From: Macrolepiota albuminosa
Lineage: Eukaryota; Basidiomycota; Agaricomycetes; Agaricales; Agaricaceae
Direction of reading: 5' to 3'
Length of the DNA: 64,000 bases
Assembly: GCA_027475525.1 (NCBI GenBank)
Contig: JAMWFC010000049.1
Location: forward strand, 745,297-809,296
Part shown: positions 11,342-20,746 of the stretch, in pieces
Layout: each line of letters starts with the position of its first letter
Numbering within the stretch: position 1 is the stretch's first letter
Notes under the pieces: model-generated
What the model was told of the DNA's origin: nothing
The model's input: only the letters and a program-made list of their open reading frames with translations
Database searches by the model: none
Made by a program: the position numbers and the translations under genes

Positions 11342-12140
11342 AGTAAAGACTAACCTCTCTACCGCCTACCACCCCAAAACCAATGGTCAAACCGAAAGGG
11401 TCAACCAGTCCCTCAAACAGTACCTCTGGCTATACATCAACTACTTGCAGGACGACTGACGCGTCGAGCTCCCCCTGGCCGAGTTCACCTACAACAACAC
11501 GCCGCACTCTGCCACCGGGGTATCGCCTTTCTTTGTGAACAAGGGGTACCACCCTCGACTAATGCTCTCACTCTGGGACATCCCGTCGCATGCTGCCCAC
11601 GAGGTTGCCTAGGATCTCCAGTCTCTTCACAAATTTCTCCGGGAAGAAATTGACACTGCGAACCAGGCCTATGCGAAACACGCCGACTGGAAACGGGAAG
11701 ACACCCCCAACTGGACCCCCAGGACAAAGGTATGGTTAGATCGATGCCACCTCTGCACCCGCCAGCCCTCCCCAAAACTCGATCACAAGCACCTCGGCCC
11801 ATTCAAAATTCTGAAGAAGGTCTCATCCCACGCCTACAAGATCGAGCTCCCCCCAGGACTTAAAGGCCTGCACCCGGTTTTCCACATCCGCCTCCTGGAA
11901 CGACACCCCCCAGATCCCTTCTCTGAACGACGACCCAAACCCCCTCCCCCGGTCGAGGTCGAGGACAAGTACCACTACGAGGTCGAAGACATCCTCAACT
12001 CCCGGAACATTTGTGGACGACCCCACTTCCTTGTACGATGGAAGGGATACGGCCCGGAGGACGACACTTGGGAACCGCGATGAAACCTCGAAGGCGCCCT
12101 TGACAAACTCCGGGACTTCCAGCAACGGCACCCGGGAGAC
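11334..12140 (+). pseudogene. E1 integrase C-terminal part and chromodomain
   Basis: Third pol segment, starting [24 protein letters not shown] with the catalytic Glu of the DDE core, then [21 protein letters not shown], a [19 protein letters not shown] module and a chromodomain ([30 protein letters not shown]). Stops at 11457 (TGA at a Trp site), 11610 (TAG at a Gln site) and inside the chromodomain fit C-to-T or G-to-A change. Chromodomains steer chromoviruses to heterochromatin. The segment is followed at 12141 by the E2 insertion; E1 resumes at 18640. Confidence 0.85.
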
Positions 12141-12523
12141 TGTCAGGGGACCCCTCACTCCTTTCTTCTTTCACTCCTTATTTCTTCACTCTCCTTTCAT
12201 TCACTTCCTTATTTCTTCTACCATTCTCTCATTTTGCTGTTACTACTTCTTCAACACTATCTGTTGGTACTATTCTCAACCTTTGAGGTGCTCTGGTTCT
12301 TTAGCTATCACTCAGACAAGTGTGGGCCCTTCAGCACCGCTCCAGGCTGCTTAGATAAGCCGGAGTTTGCCTTTCTGACTTCTAAAGTCCGGAGTTTTCC
12401 TCCCTTGTTTGCACACTTGTTTGGTTAGTCAATTTTCGAGTTTTTAAGGTTTTGTTGTACTGTACAGTTGTTTCCCACGCTTCAGAGGCCCCAGAAGCGT
12501 CCAACCTGGCATAGGGAATCCCC

Positions 12524-12534
12524 AGACTTGTTCT
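12524..12534 (+). promoter_or_regulatory. E2 self-priming segment in R region
   Basis: AGACTTGTTCT in the LTR is the exact reverse complement of 12661-12671, just after the LTR. By analogy with Tf1 the transcript should start at or next to 12524. The 11-nt length equals that known for Tf1. The start site is inferred, not shown. Confidence 0.55.
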
Positions 12535-12555
12535 CTTTGGATCTCCCTCTGCCAG

Positions 12556-12618
12556 GTGAGTAGCTACCTTGATATTGTCAGTATATATTCTAATACACTT
12601 TGGATCTCCCTCTGCCAG
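12556..12618 (+). other. Intron-like cassette inside E2 LTR
   Basis: 63 bp with GTGAGT donor, CTAATAC branch-like site at 12590-12596 and CCAG acceptor. The last 21 bp repeat exactly the 21 bp just before the donor (12535-12555). It lies after the proposed transcript start, so it would be a 5' UTR intron. Splicing is unproven. Confidence 0.4.
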
Positions 12619-12660
12619 CTGTGTGACTGAGCCACAGCCTCTAGAGGTCGCCCTTACAGC

Positions 12661-12671
12661 AGAACAAGTCT
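12661..12671 (+). promoter_or_regulatory. E2 primer-binding site, self-primed type
   Basis: AGAACAAGTCT begins two bases after the 5' LTR and pairs perfectly with 12524-12534. No tRNA-type TGG start is present at the LTR border. Confidence 0.55.
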
Positions 12672-12772
12672 CTACATTTCGGTCTGGGAGCCCCCTTCAG
12701 CCTGCTTGAGCCCTCTCTTGCCCCTTTAGGTCCCTCCCCCACTGGATTACTCCCTGCCCCTCTGTTGCTTCT

Positions 12773-14038
12773 ATGACCCAACCAGCCCCCTCAGACACTC
12801 CCCTGGACGCTTCTGCCCCTCAGGATGATGCCTGGGGTCGCTTGCTTGCTCTGGAGACTCAGGTGCAGACCACTCAAGCTTCCCTCACCCTCCACACCAC
12901 CGAACTTGCTGGATTACGTCAGGCCACAGACACTATCTCCCATTCCCTTCAGGCCCTCTTAGAGCGCCTCCCTCTCGCTCCTACCCCTCTCCAGGCACCT
13001 CCAGTTAGGGCTGGCACACCCCCAGTCCCTCGCTTTGGGGCCTCCCCCCCAGTTCATGCCAATATTCCTCGCCCAGCACTCCCAGACGCATTCAATGGTG
13101 ACCGAGCGATAGGCGAGCGTTTCCTGCAGTCCTGCATCACCTATATTCAGCTCAGTGGTGAGGCTTTCCCCTCTGACGCTCTCAAAATCGCTTGGGTTCT
13201 TTCTTACATGAAGTCTGGGCGAGCTTCAACATATGCGCTACGAGTCTTTCGACGTCCTGGAGGAGTAGAGAGTTTTGGAAGTTGGGATCAGTTTGAGAAG
13301 GAGTTTCGGACAGAGTTCTTCCCCTTGGACCCTGCTAAGGTGGCAGCCCTCACTCTCCGAGATCCTCATCGATATGGGCAGGGGAAGCGGACCCTAGATG
13401 AGTACATCGACTCCTTCAGAGCTCTTGCTGAACAGGCCTGTTATCCGGATGGTCTTCAGCTCTGTCTCACCTTCCGAGATGGCCTCCTTCCCTCTCTCAT
13501 GGATCGGATTGACAGCATGGCTGAGGGACGACCTGATGACACGAGTATCGAGACCTGGTATCAGGTAGCACGTGATCAGTGGCAGCTCATGGAGTTACGA
13601 CGTGAGCTCCACCGTGGAACTGCCCCTCGCTCCACTCCACAGGCATCCTTTTCTGCTCGTCATCCCATCCAGCCTTCCCTTCCATTTCGCGCTCCACCCC
13701 CAGCTCAGGTACCTGCAGCACGTCCTCTTCCTTTGGGAGTACCTATGGATGTTGATGCCTCTCGTCAACGTTCCTCCCTTCCTCTCCTCTGCCGTCGCTG
13801 TGGAAAGCCTGGTCACTTCGCTCGGTATTGTCCCCAGGGGTTAGAGGTGCGCTATCTCTCAGCTTCAGAGCAGGAGGAGCTCCTTCTCCAGCTCCTTGCT
13901 GCCCGAGACGTTCGAGGAAACCCCTCCCCAGATGTACAGACTGAAGCAGAACCCCTGGAGGAGTCCTTGGGTCCTGTGGAAGCTGTAGCAGAACCATCGG
14001 ATGGGTCCTTTGGTTCGGCAGGGGAGGGTTTTCAATAG
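12773..14038 (+). CDS. E2 Gag polyprotein
   Basis: 421 residues from ATG 12773, 115 bp after the 5' LTR, to TAG 14036-14038. The N-terminal part (to about residue 75) is a likely coiled coil (LALETQVQTTQASLTLHTTE). A Pro-rich linker follows, then the Ty3-type capsid core at about residues 100-250 (LPDAFNGDRAIGERFLQSC, FPSDALKIAWVLSYM, WDQFEKEFRTEFFP, YIDSFRALAEQACYPDG). A CCHC zinc knuckle, CRRCGKPGHFARYC, sits at about 340-353. It forms the particle and packages RNA. Pol lies in the -1 frame and a slippery heptamer precedes the gag stop by 3 bases. The frame is undamaged. Confidence 0.92.
   Translation: MTQPAPSDTPLDASAPQDDAWGRLLALETQVQTTQASLTLHTTELAGLRQATDTISHSLQALLERLPLAPTPLQAPPVRAGTPPVPRFGASPPVHANIPRPALPDAFNGDRAIGERFLQSCITYIQLSGEAFPSDALKIAWVLSYMKSGRASTYALRVFRRPGGVESFGSWDQFEKEFRTEFFPLDPAKVAALTLRDPHRYGQGKRTLDEYIDSFRALAEQACYPDGLQLCLTFRDGLLPSLMDRIDSMAEGRPDDTSIETWYQVARDQWQLMELRRELHRGTAPRSTPQASFSARHPIQPSLPFRAPPPAQVPAARPLPLGVPMDVDASRQRSSLPLLCRRCGKPGHFARYCPQGLEVRYLSASEQEELLLQLLAARDVRGNPSPDVQTEAEPLEESLGPVEAVAEPSDGSFGSAGEGFQ
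14026..14032 (+). promoter_or_regulatory. -1 frameshift heptamer at E2 gag end
   Basis: G GGT TTT in the gag frame (14026-14032) fits the X XXY YYZ rule for -1 slippage. Four to six bases later gag ends at TAG. The -1 frame is open from before this point into Pol, so slippage would yield a Gag-Pol fusion entering through SIERR before the pol ATG. Reinitiation at ATG 14047, 9 bp after the gag stop, is the alternative. Confidence 0.55.
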
Positions 14039-14046
14039 AGCGACGG

Positions 14047-17000
14047 ATGAGTTGTACGCCTCCGCCGCCTGGTGCTAATCAGTTTACATGTCAATCAGTA
14101 GAGTCTTCTAATGTATCGCTCTCTACTCCTGATTCTCTGACTGAAACTGTAAGCACCCCCTCCGACGTACAAAATACCCCCTTGGTCCAAGTCGCCGCTA
14201 AGACTTCTTCTCCTCCTTCTCCTGTCCGACGACCACGTGTCCCAGCTTGGGAACGACGCCTTCCCCGTCGCTATGTTGTTGCTTCTACTCCCTCTCCCAA
14301 CTCTCTGCGTCTGAATGTGGAGATTGAGACAACTGACACTCAGCAGACTCGAAGCGTCATAGCTCTCTTGGACAGTGGCGCTACTGGACTCTTCCTAGAC
14401 ACCCGTTATGTGGAACAACACCGGCTCACTACCCGTCCCCTCTCTCACCCTATTCCAGTCTATAACATTGACGGTACGCTCAATGAAGCTGGATCCATCT
14501 GCTCAGTGGTGGATTTAGTCCTTCGTTATCAGACTCATTCTGAGCGTGCAGTCTTTGCAGTTACCAGCCTAGGAAAGCAGGACATGATACTTGGGTTCTC
14601 CTGGCTGCGTGATCACAATCCTGAGATTGACTGGGCCAAGGGTAAGGTGAGCATGAGCCGCTGCCCTCGACGGTGTTCCACATGTGCTAAGGAAGTGAGA
14701 GAGGAGCGCAGAGAGTCAGTCCGTGAGCGTGCTGCTATCCGGGCTTGCCGAGTTGGACACCTCCCCTTTGCAGACCTTGACCTACTGGATCCTCCTCCCT
14801 TGGCGTTCCCTTATAGAGAGGCCCTCTATGAGGACGTTCGAGGTGTAGTGAGTGAAGCCCAGATGGAAGATGGACGCGAGGGTGAATTTGGATGCGCTCC
14901 TGACCCAGAGTCTCCAGACGAGGCTATCGAGACAGGTGATAGGATTTATGCAACTACGTTACGACCTCCACCAACTATAGCAGAGATCAGAGCTAGCCAA
15001 ACTACCTCCCAGCGGCTAGCTCAGGCATTTGCTGCCAACTCTGCTCCTAAGTTGTTCCGAGATGCGGTTCCTCATCACCTGCAAGACTTTGAGGATGTTT
15101 TCTCTAAGGCATCATTTGACTCCCTGCCAGAGCGTAAGCAGTGGGACCATGCAATTGAGCTTACACCCAATGCTGAGCCCTCTAGCTGCAAGGTCTACCC
15201 ACTCTCTCCCAGAGAACAGGATGAGCTTGATGCCTTTTTGCAGGAGAATTTAGACTCTGGTCGCATCCGTCCCTCAAAGTCTCCGATGGCCTCTCCAGTC
15301 TTCTTCATTAAGAAGAAGGATGGATCTCTACGTCTGGTTCAGGACTACCGAGTCTTGAATGCGATGACTGTGAAGAATCGCTACCCCTTACCACTCATTT
15401 CAGAGCTTGTCAACAACCTCCGAGGTGCGCGCTACTTTACCAAGTTGGATGTCCGCTGGGGCTACAACAATGTGCGCATCAAAGAAGGAGATGAGTGGAA
15501 GGGAGCATTCCGAACAAATCGTGGACTCTTTGAACCTCTGGTAATGTTCTTTGGCCTCACTAATAGCCCTGCCACCTTCCAGACCATGATGAACGACATT
15601 TTCCGAGACCTCATAGCGGAAGGTGTTGTGTGTGTATACCTCGACGATATTCTCATCTATACCAAGACTCTAGAGGAGCATCGTCGGATTACACGCATCG
15701 TACTGGAACGTCTTCGCCAGCACCAGCTCTATCTTAAGCCAGAGAAGTGTGAGTTTGAGCAGACTAAGGTTGAATATCTTGGACTGATCATCTCTCATGG
15801 AATGGCTGAGATGGACCCAGTCAAGGTGGCTGGTGTAGCGGAGTGGCCAGAGCCTAAGAACAAGAAGGAGGTTCAGGCCTTCCTGGGTTTTACCAACTTC
15901 TACCGGAGGTTTATTCAGGATTTCTCACACCATGCCCGGCCCCTCTTCGATCTCACCACTAAGGACACTCCTTGGCACTGGGATGCAGCACAGCAGACAG
16001 CCTTTGATGCCCTCAAACAGGCAGTCACTTCAAAGCCTGTCCTTATATTCCCAGATGATGACTCTCCCTTCCGTGTCGAAGCTGATAGCTCAGATTTTGC
16101 TACTGGGGCCGTTCTCTCTCAACAGTCAAGGGAGGATGGTAAGTGGCATCCTGTGGCTTTCTACTCCAAGAGTCTCAATGCCGTGGAGCGAAATTATGAG
16201 ATCCATGACAAGGAGATGCTAGCTATCATTCGGTCATTTGAGGAGTGGCGACATTTCCTTGAGGGTGCCAGGCATAAATTCGAGGTGTGGACTGATCACA
16301 AGAACTTAGAGTACTTTCGGACGGCCAAGAAACTCAACCGCCGACAGGCTCGATGGTCCTTGTATCTGGCCAACTTCGACTTCTCTCTGCATCACAAACC
16401 GGGACGGAGCATGGGTAAGCCAGATGCGCTTTCTAGGCGAGCAGACCATGGTTCAGGAGCTAGTGACAATGACAATATTGTACTTCTGAAGCCAGAACTA
16501 TTTGCTATCCGTGCTCTAGAAGGTGTGGTTGGCCAGGGAGAAGAAGTGAGCATCCTTCGAGACATCCGACGAGGTAACCGGGAGGGCGCTCAAGAAGATC
16601 TGGTAGCTAAGGCTGCCATGGCCTTGCATGCTCGAGAGAAAGCTGGAGTGAAGTCTGTCCGCACCGACGAGTGGTCTCTGGAGAATGGTCTTCTCACCTT
16701 CCGGGGACGCATTTATGTTCCCAACCTGCCAGACCTCCGGAGGCGGATTGTGGAGCAGCATCATGACTCTCGAGTTGCAGGACATCCTGGCAGATGGAAG
16801 ACACTGGAGCTGGTTTCGCGGAATTACTGGTGGCCTCAAATGTCACGGTATATTGGCTCTTACACCTCCACCTGTGATCTTTGCCTTCGGACTAAGCCTC
16901 GTCGTCAGCCTCCTATGGGACAGCTTCATCCATTGCCTATCCCAGCTGAGCGTTGGAGTGTGGCCTCGGTAGACTTCATTGTTGAGTTACCTGATTCTCA

Positions 17001-18105
17001 TGGATATGATGCGATCATGGTGGTAGTGGATCTCTGTGGCAAGCGTGCTCATTTTATTCCAACACACACTACTTGCTCAGCCATGGGCGCTGCCAATCTG
17101 TACCGGAAGCATGTCTGGAAGCTCCATGGGTTGTCAGATGCTTATGTCTCAGACCGCGGACCTCAGTTTGTGGCAGAGTTTACGAGAGAACTGTATCGCC
17201 TCCTCCATGTCAAACTCCACACCTCCACAGCCTACCACCCCCAGTCTGATGGCCAGACTGAGCGTGTCAACCAGGAGCTAGAACAGTATCTCCGGCTCTT
17301 CTGCAATGAACGACAGGATGACTGGGACGATCTATTACCAGAGGCAGAGTTCCAGTACAACAACCGTGTACACGCTGCCACCCAGATGTCTCCTTTCCTT
17401 CTAGATACTGGTCGACATCCTCGGATGGGATTTGAGCCTCGTGGACGACCTTCAGAGAATGAAGCTGTCAATGAGTTCATAGATCGGATGAAGGCAGCCC
17501 AGGAGGAGGCCAAGGCAGCTTTAGCTAAGGCAAAGGATGACATGGCCCGCTACTATGATCGTGGACGAACTCCAGCCCCCAAGTACAAGCCTGGAGATCG
17601 AGTCTACCTGGATGCCTCTGACATTGCCACTACCCGACCTTCTCAGAAGCTCTCTCACCGTCGTCTAGGCCCCTTCCCTATAGTAAGACAGGTAGGCCCA
17701 CTTGCCTATCGACTCAAGCTGCCTAGTGGAATGAGTCGACTCCATCCAGTCTTCAATGTGGTGAAGCTTTCTCCAGCCCCAGAGGATCCAATTCCAGGTC
17801 GACGTCCACAGCCACCTCCACCACCAGTTCTGGTAAACAACCAAGAAGAGTACGAAGTGGAACGGATCCTAGACAGCCGACTCTTTAGGAATAAGCTTCA
17901 GTTCAAGGTCAAGTGGAAGGGCTATGGAATCGAGGACATTTCCTGGGAGCCACAAGAGAATGTCCATGCCCCTGCCTTGGTCCGGGAATTCTATCAACAG
18001 CATCCTGATGCTCCTCGGGCAATCAGAGGCCTCTATTCTCTTTCCAAAGTAGACCAGGCCATCCAGAACTACTTCTATCCAGCACGTCGAGACGCCGCAC
18101 TCTAG
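14047..18105 (+). CDS. E2 Pol: protease, RT, RNase H, integrase, chromodomain
   Basis: 1352 residues, uninterrupted. In order: retropepsin with ALLDSGATGLF (Asp109); RT with VYLDDIL (YLDD at 531-534) and [11 protein letters not shown]; RNase H with VEADSSDFATGAVLS and HDKEMLAIIRSFEEW; integrase HHCC finger (HHDSRVAGHPGRWKTL, CDLC) and DDE core at Asp976, Asp1036 and Glu1072, with the expected D-35-E spacing; a GPFPIVRQVGPLAYRLKLP module; and a chromodomain from about 1269 (YEVERILDSR, FKVKWKGYG, SWEP). It makes and integrates the cDNA, probably at marked heterochromatin. The ATG may be bypassed by frameshifting from gag. All active-site residues checked are present. Confidence 0.95.
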   Translation: MSCTPPPPGANQFTCQSVESSNVSLSTPDSLTETVSTPSDVQNTPLVQVAAKTSSPPSPVRRPRVPAWERRLPRRYVVASTPSPNSLRLNVEIETTDTQQTRSVIALLDSGATGLFLDTRYVEQHRLTTRPLSHPIPVYNIDGTLNEAGSICSVVDLVLRYQTHSERAVFAVTSLGKQDMILGFSWLRDHNPEIDWAKGKVSMSRCPRRCSTCAKEVREERRESVRERAAIRACRVGHLPFADLDLLDPPPLAFPYREALYEDVRGVVSEAQMEDGREGEFGCAPDPESPDEAIETGDRIYATTLRPPPTIAEIRASQTTSQRLAQAFAANSAPKLFRDAVPHHLQDFEDVFSKASFDSLPERKQWDHAIELTPNAEPSSCKVYPLSPREQDELDAFLQENLDSGRIRPSKSPMASPVFFIKKKDGSLRLVQDYRVLNAMTVKNRYPLPLISELVNNLRGARYFTKLDVRWGYNNVRIKEGDEWKGAFRTNRGLFEPLVMFFGLTNSPATFQTMMNDIFRDLIAEGVVCVYLDDILIYTKTLEEHRRITRIVLERLRQHQLYLKPEKCEFEQTKVEYLGLIISHGMAEMDPVKVAGVAEWPEPKNKKEVQAFLGFTNFYRRFIQDFSHHARPLFDLTTKDTPWHWDAAQQTAFDALKQAVTSKPVLIFPDDDSPFRVEADSSDFATGAVLSQQSREDGKWHPVAFYSKSLNAVERNYEIHDKEMLAIIRSFEEWRHFLEGARHKFEVWTDHKNLEYFRTAKKLNRRQARWSLYLANFDFSLHHKPGRSMGKPDALSRRADHGSGASDNDNIVLLKPELFAIRALEGVVGQGEEVSILRDIRRGNREGAQEDLVAKAAMALHAREKAGVKSVRTDEWSLENGLLTFRGRIYVPNLPDLRRRIVEQHHDSRVAGHPGRWKTLELVSRNYWWPQMSRYIGSYTSTCDLCLRTKPRRQPPMGQLHPLPIPAERWSVASVDFIVELPDSHGYDAIMVVVDLCGKRAHFIPTHTTCSAMGAANLYRKHVWKLHGLSDAYVSDRGPQFVAEFTRELYRLLHVKLHTSTAYHPQSDGQTERVNQELEQYLRLFCNERQDDWDDLLPEAEFQYNNRVHAATQMSPFLLDTGRHPRMGFEPRGRPSENEAVNEFIDRMKAAQEEAKAALAKAKDDMARYYDRGRTPAPKYKPGDRVYLDASDIATTRPSQKLSHRRLGPFPIVRQVGPLAYRLKLPSGMSRLHPVFNVVKLSPAPEDPIPGRRPQPPPPPVLVNNQEEYEVERILDSRLFRNKLQFKVKWKGYGIEDISWEPQENVHAPALVREFYQQHPDAPRAIRGLYSLSKVDQAIQNYFYPARRDAAL

Positions 18106-18116
18106 AGGGGGGGTGA

Positions 18117-18634
18117 TGTCAGGGGACCCCTCACTCCTTTCTTCTTTCACTCCTTATTTCTTCACTCTCCTTTCATTCACTTCCTTATTTCTTCTACCAT
18201 TCTCTCATTTTGCTGTTACTACTTCTTCAACACTATCTGTTGGTACTATTCTCAACCTTTGAGGTGCTCTGGTTCTTTAGCTATCACTCAGACAAGTGTG
18301 GGCCCTTCAGCACCGCTCCAGGCTGCTTAGATAAGCCGGAGTTTGCCTTTCTGACTTCTAAAGTCCGGAGTTTTCCTCCCTTGTTTGCACACTTGTTTGG
18401 TTAGTCAATTTTCGAGTTTTTAAGGTTTTGTTGTACTGTACAGTTGTTTCCCACGCTTCAGAGGCCCCAGAAGCGTCCAACCTGGCATAGGGAATCCCCA
18501 GACTTGTTCTCTTTGGATCTCCCTCTGCCAGGTGAGTAGCTACCTTGATATTGTCAGTATATATTCTAATACACTTTGGATCTCCCTCTGCCAGCTGTGT
18601 GACTGAGCCACAGCCTCTAGAGGTCGCCCTTACA
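18117..18634 (+). repeat. 3' LTR of E2
   Basis: 518 bp, preceded by the tract TAGAGGGGGGGGTGA that primes plus-strand synthesis. It reads as identical to the 5' LTR and is followed by the GAGAC duplication at 18635-18639, after which E1 resumes. Confidence 0.95.
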
Positions 18635-18954
18635 GAGACGACCCCCCCAGGCGCAGAACTCACAGACGGCAGTAGTGGGCGTAACCCCCGCCTCTGGGCT
18701 CAGTAGGGATTCAACTCCCATGTATACTTTCTGCTTTGTTTTTCAAAAATTTTGACCCTCTTCTAGTACCTTTCTTACAGTAGTGCCCCGGATTCTGGGT
18801 GAGGTATGCTCCCCAGTCCCCCCGCCCCTTTACTTACATCATCTTAATTACAAAACGACCGAATATGTACATTTTGCTATGCGTACAGTATTTTACAGCG
18901 CATGGACCCACAAACGTGCAAAAGACAAGAGGAAGAAGAAAAGAAAAAAGAAAG

Positions 18955-20620
18955 CTACTGGCCCTTGCCCCCTCCCTCCCCAGGCCAGCCTCGGAATCCC
19001 TCCCCCATCCCCTCTGGACCGTGCTCCCAAAATACCTCCTCCGCCAGCTGCTCCCAGGACGGAAGAGGTTCACCCTCATCCAGGACCCGTTCGAACCAGG
19101 AGCCGGGGGCGGGCACATTCCTTCGCTGATGCGCCGACACCACCCGCCCCAGCAAGTCGAGGCCCTGCTCCACCCCGGGACCTCAGGGCACTGCCCCTCC
19201 TGCAGCGCCGCAAGTGCCACAGCCGCCCCGTCCAGGAGCAGGCGGTGCTCCCAGGCCCAGCCTGGAAACGTCATCAGGAGACCAAGCCCAAGGAAAAGGA
19301 GGACTCACTCAGCGAAGCCATACAGGACACTACTACGTCCCGGCGCAGAGCTGCCACCAACTCCTGACCCCCCAGGAGCCCCACCCCTTGCCCCAACCTC
19401 GCCCTCAAGGCCTCCAGCTCAGCTTCGGCTTCCCTGGCCTCCTCCAGGTCCCGGCGAACCCCCTCCTCCCGATCCTCCTCCAGAACCCTCCCGGCGACCG
19501 CCTCCTCCCTCGCCTCCTCCCCGTGGCCCCCTTCAGCCTGCTCCTGCACAACCTTGGCGTCACCGGCCAGGAGCCCCCCGGACAAGAGAGAAAATATCGC
19601 AGGGGACAGGAGGGGAAGAGAGACCGGGGACGGGGTCTCTGAGAGCAGACGCGCCCTCTTGGAGGGCCCCGGGGAAGGGCTAGGCGACGCCTGCCTCTTC
19701 CCCTTGTCGGGGCGCCCCCCGCAACCCTCGCGACTACTGGCCCCGGCCTGGGTCACCCAACAGGTGATCAGGACCACGGGCCGGCCCCGGCCCTCCGACC
19801 CCCCACTGGATGCCTCCGTGGGCACCGCGGGCACATCCCCCTCTGGCTCCACCTCCTTGTCCCCCGGCTCCACCACCCAGTCCCGCTCCTCAACCCCCTC
19901 CAGCGGCCCGCCCTGCTCCCGCGCAACACAGCGCACCCTCCACAGTGCCAAGACGGAGCACCGCTCATGGTTGAAGTGGCACGCCTCACACACCAACGTG
20001 TCTCAGCAGGACGAGGGAACCGGGACCTCGAAATTGCACGATACCATCCACCAGGCACAATGCAGACACTGTGACGCCAGAGTCAGCTAGGAAATCTGAG
20101 GTAGGAACCCACTCACCGGCCCATTGCTCACGCACCAGTTGTGTGTGGGCAACCCCCAGGGCCTCTCCAGCGCCTCCTCGAACACCTCCTGCGACGCGTC
20201 CGCCCACACGACGCGCCGGTCATCCGGGACCACCGTAACCATCCCTACCGCCATCCTGGAGCGGCGGAATTGGGGGGCGGGCAACCTAGGGCGGGGAGGG
20301 CAGACGGTCATCCACGCAAACGTGGGCGCAGGACAACACTGACAGGACTCCGGGGGGACGCTAGGGCCCGCATCGGGGGCAGACTCCGGTTGCCGACTAG
20401 GACCCGCCTCCGGGATCGGATTATTGAGTTGTTCTGGAATAGGAAGGTCAGTTGAGACAGGCGGGCAACATGAAAAGCACTCACATTGCCAGGTGAGCTC
20501 CGCTACGTGCTCCTGGTCGAGGCAAGCCCGGTAGCGCGTGTCCCGGGCTCCCCATGCCATAAGGGGCGCGACCTCATTCGTATCTGGGGGCGTCGGCAAA
20601 TGCGTCGGTGTTCGCGACAT
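18955..20620 (-). pseudogene. E1 antisense gene: cysteine-motif/coiled-coil protein (broken)
   Basis: On the strand opposite to E1, between its chromodomain and 3' LTR. It starts at ATG 20620 (MSRTPTHLPTPPDTNEVAPL). A 48-nt intron at 20116-20069 (GTGAGT, CTGAC, ACAG) joins CVSNGP to CLHCAWWMVSCNFEV, the first CxxCx6C motif; VCEACHFNHERCSVLALW is the second. A Pro/Ser linker, a helical Glu/Arg-rich coiled coil and a second intron at 19308-19262 lead to a C-terminal domain (PAPGSWFERVLDEGE, LAEEVFWEHGPEG). A further intron near 20484-20434 is possible, but its joint would read TAA. A TGA near 20015 and a frameshift around 19180-19200 break this copy. Resembles two-zinc-motif proteins common in basidiomycetes; function unknown. 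E1b has a homologue at 51163-52522. Confidence 0.65.
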
Positions 20621-20746
20621 AGTTGGGTTTGATGGTAAAATTTTTTTCGTTACGTGGCAGGACAGGTGCCGGTTCCCACACTCAGGCCCAGTCCAAACCT
20701 CCGGCTACGCGTGCCTCAGAGGGTCTCGGCGCTGAGGGGGGGGTGA

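Larger units (their letters stand above)
12141..12658 (+). repeat. 5' LTR of E2
   Basis: 518 bp, same length as the 3' LTR at 18117-18634 and without differences where I compared them. No clear TATA box lies 25-35 bp before the proposed start at 12524. It contains an intron-like cassette at 12556-12618. Confidence 0.95.
12141..18634 (+). mobile_element. Ty3/Gypsy chromodomain retrotransposon E2, intact and young
   Basis: Complete 6.5 kb element inside E1. Both LTRs are 518 bp, read as identical, begin TGTCAGGGGA and end CCCTTACA. A perfect 5-bp duplication, GAGAC, flanks it (12136-12140 and 18635-18639). Gag (421 codons) and Pol (1352 codons) are uninterrupted, with all catalytic motifs present. 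The polypurine tract is an 8-G run followed by TGA at the 3' LTR border, as in E1. Everything needed for transposition appears to be there. Confidence 0.95.

Noticed and set aside
12234..12428. Small hydrophobic ORF repeated at 18210-18404
   Set aside because: It lies inside the E2 LTRs, so the repetition is simply the LTR pair; no sign of coding.
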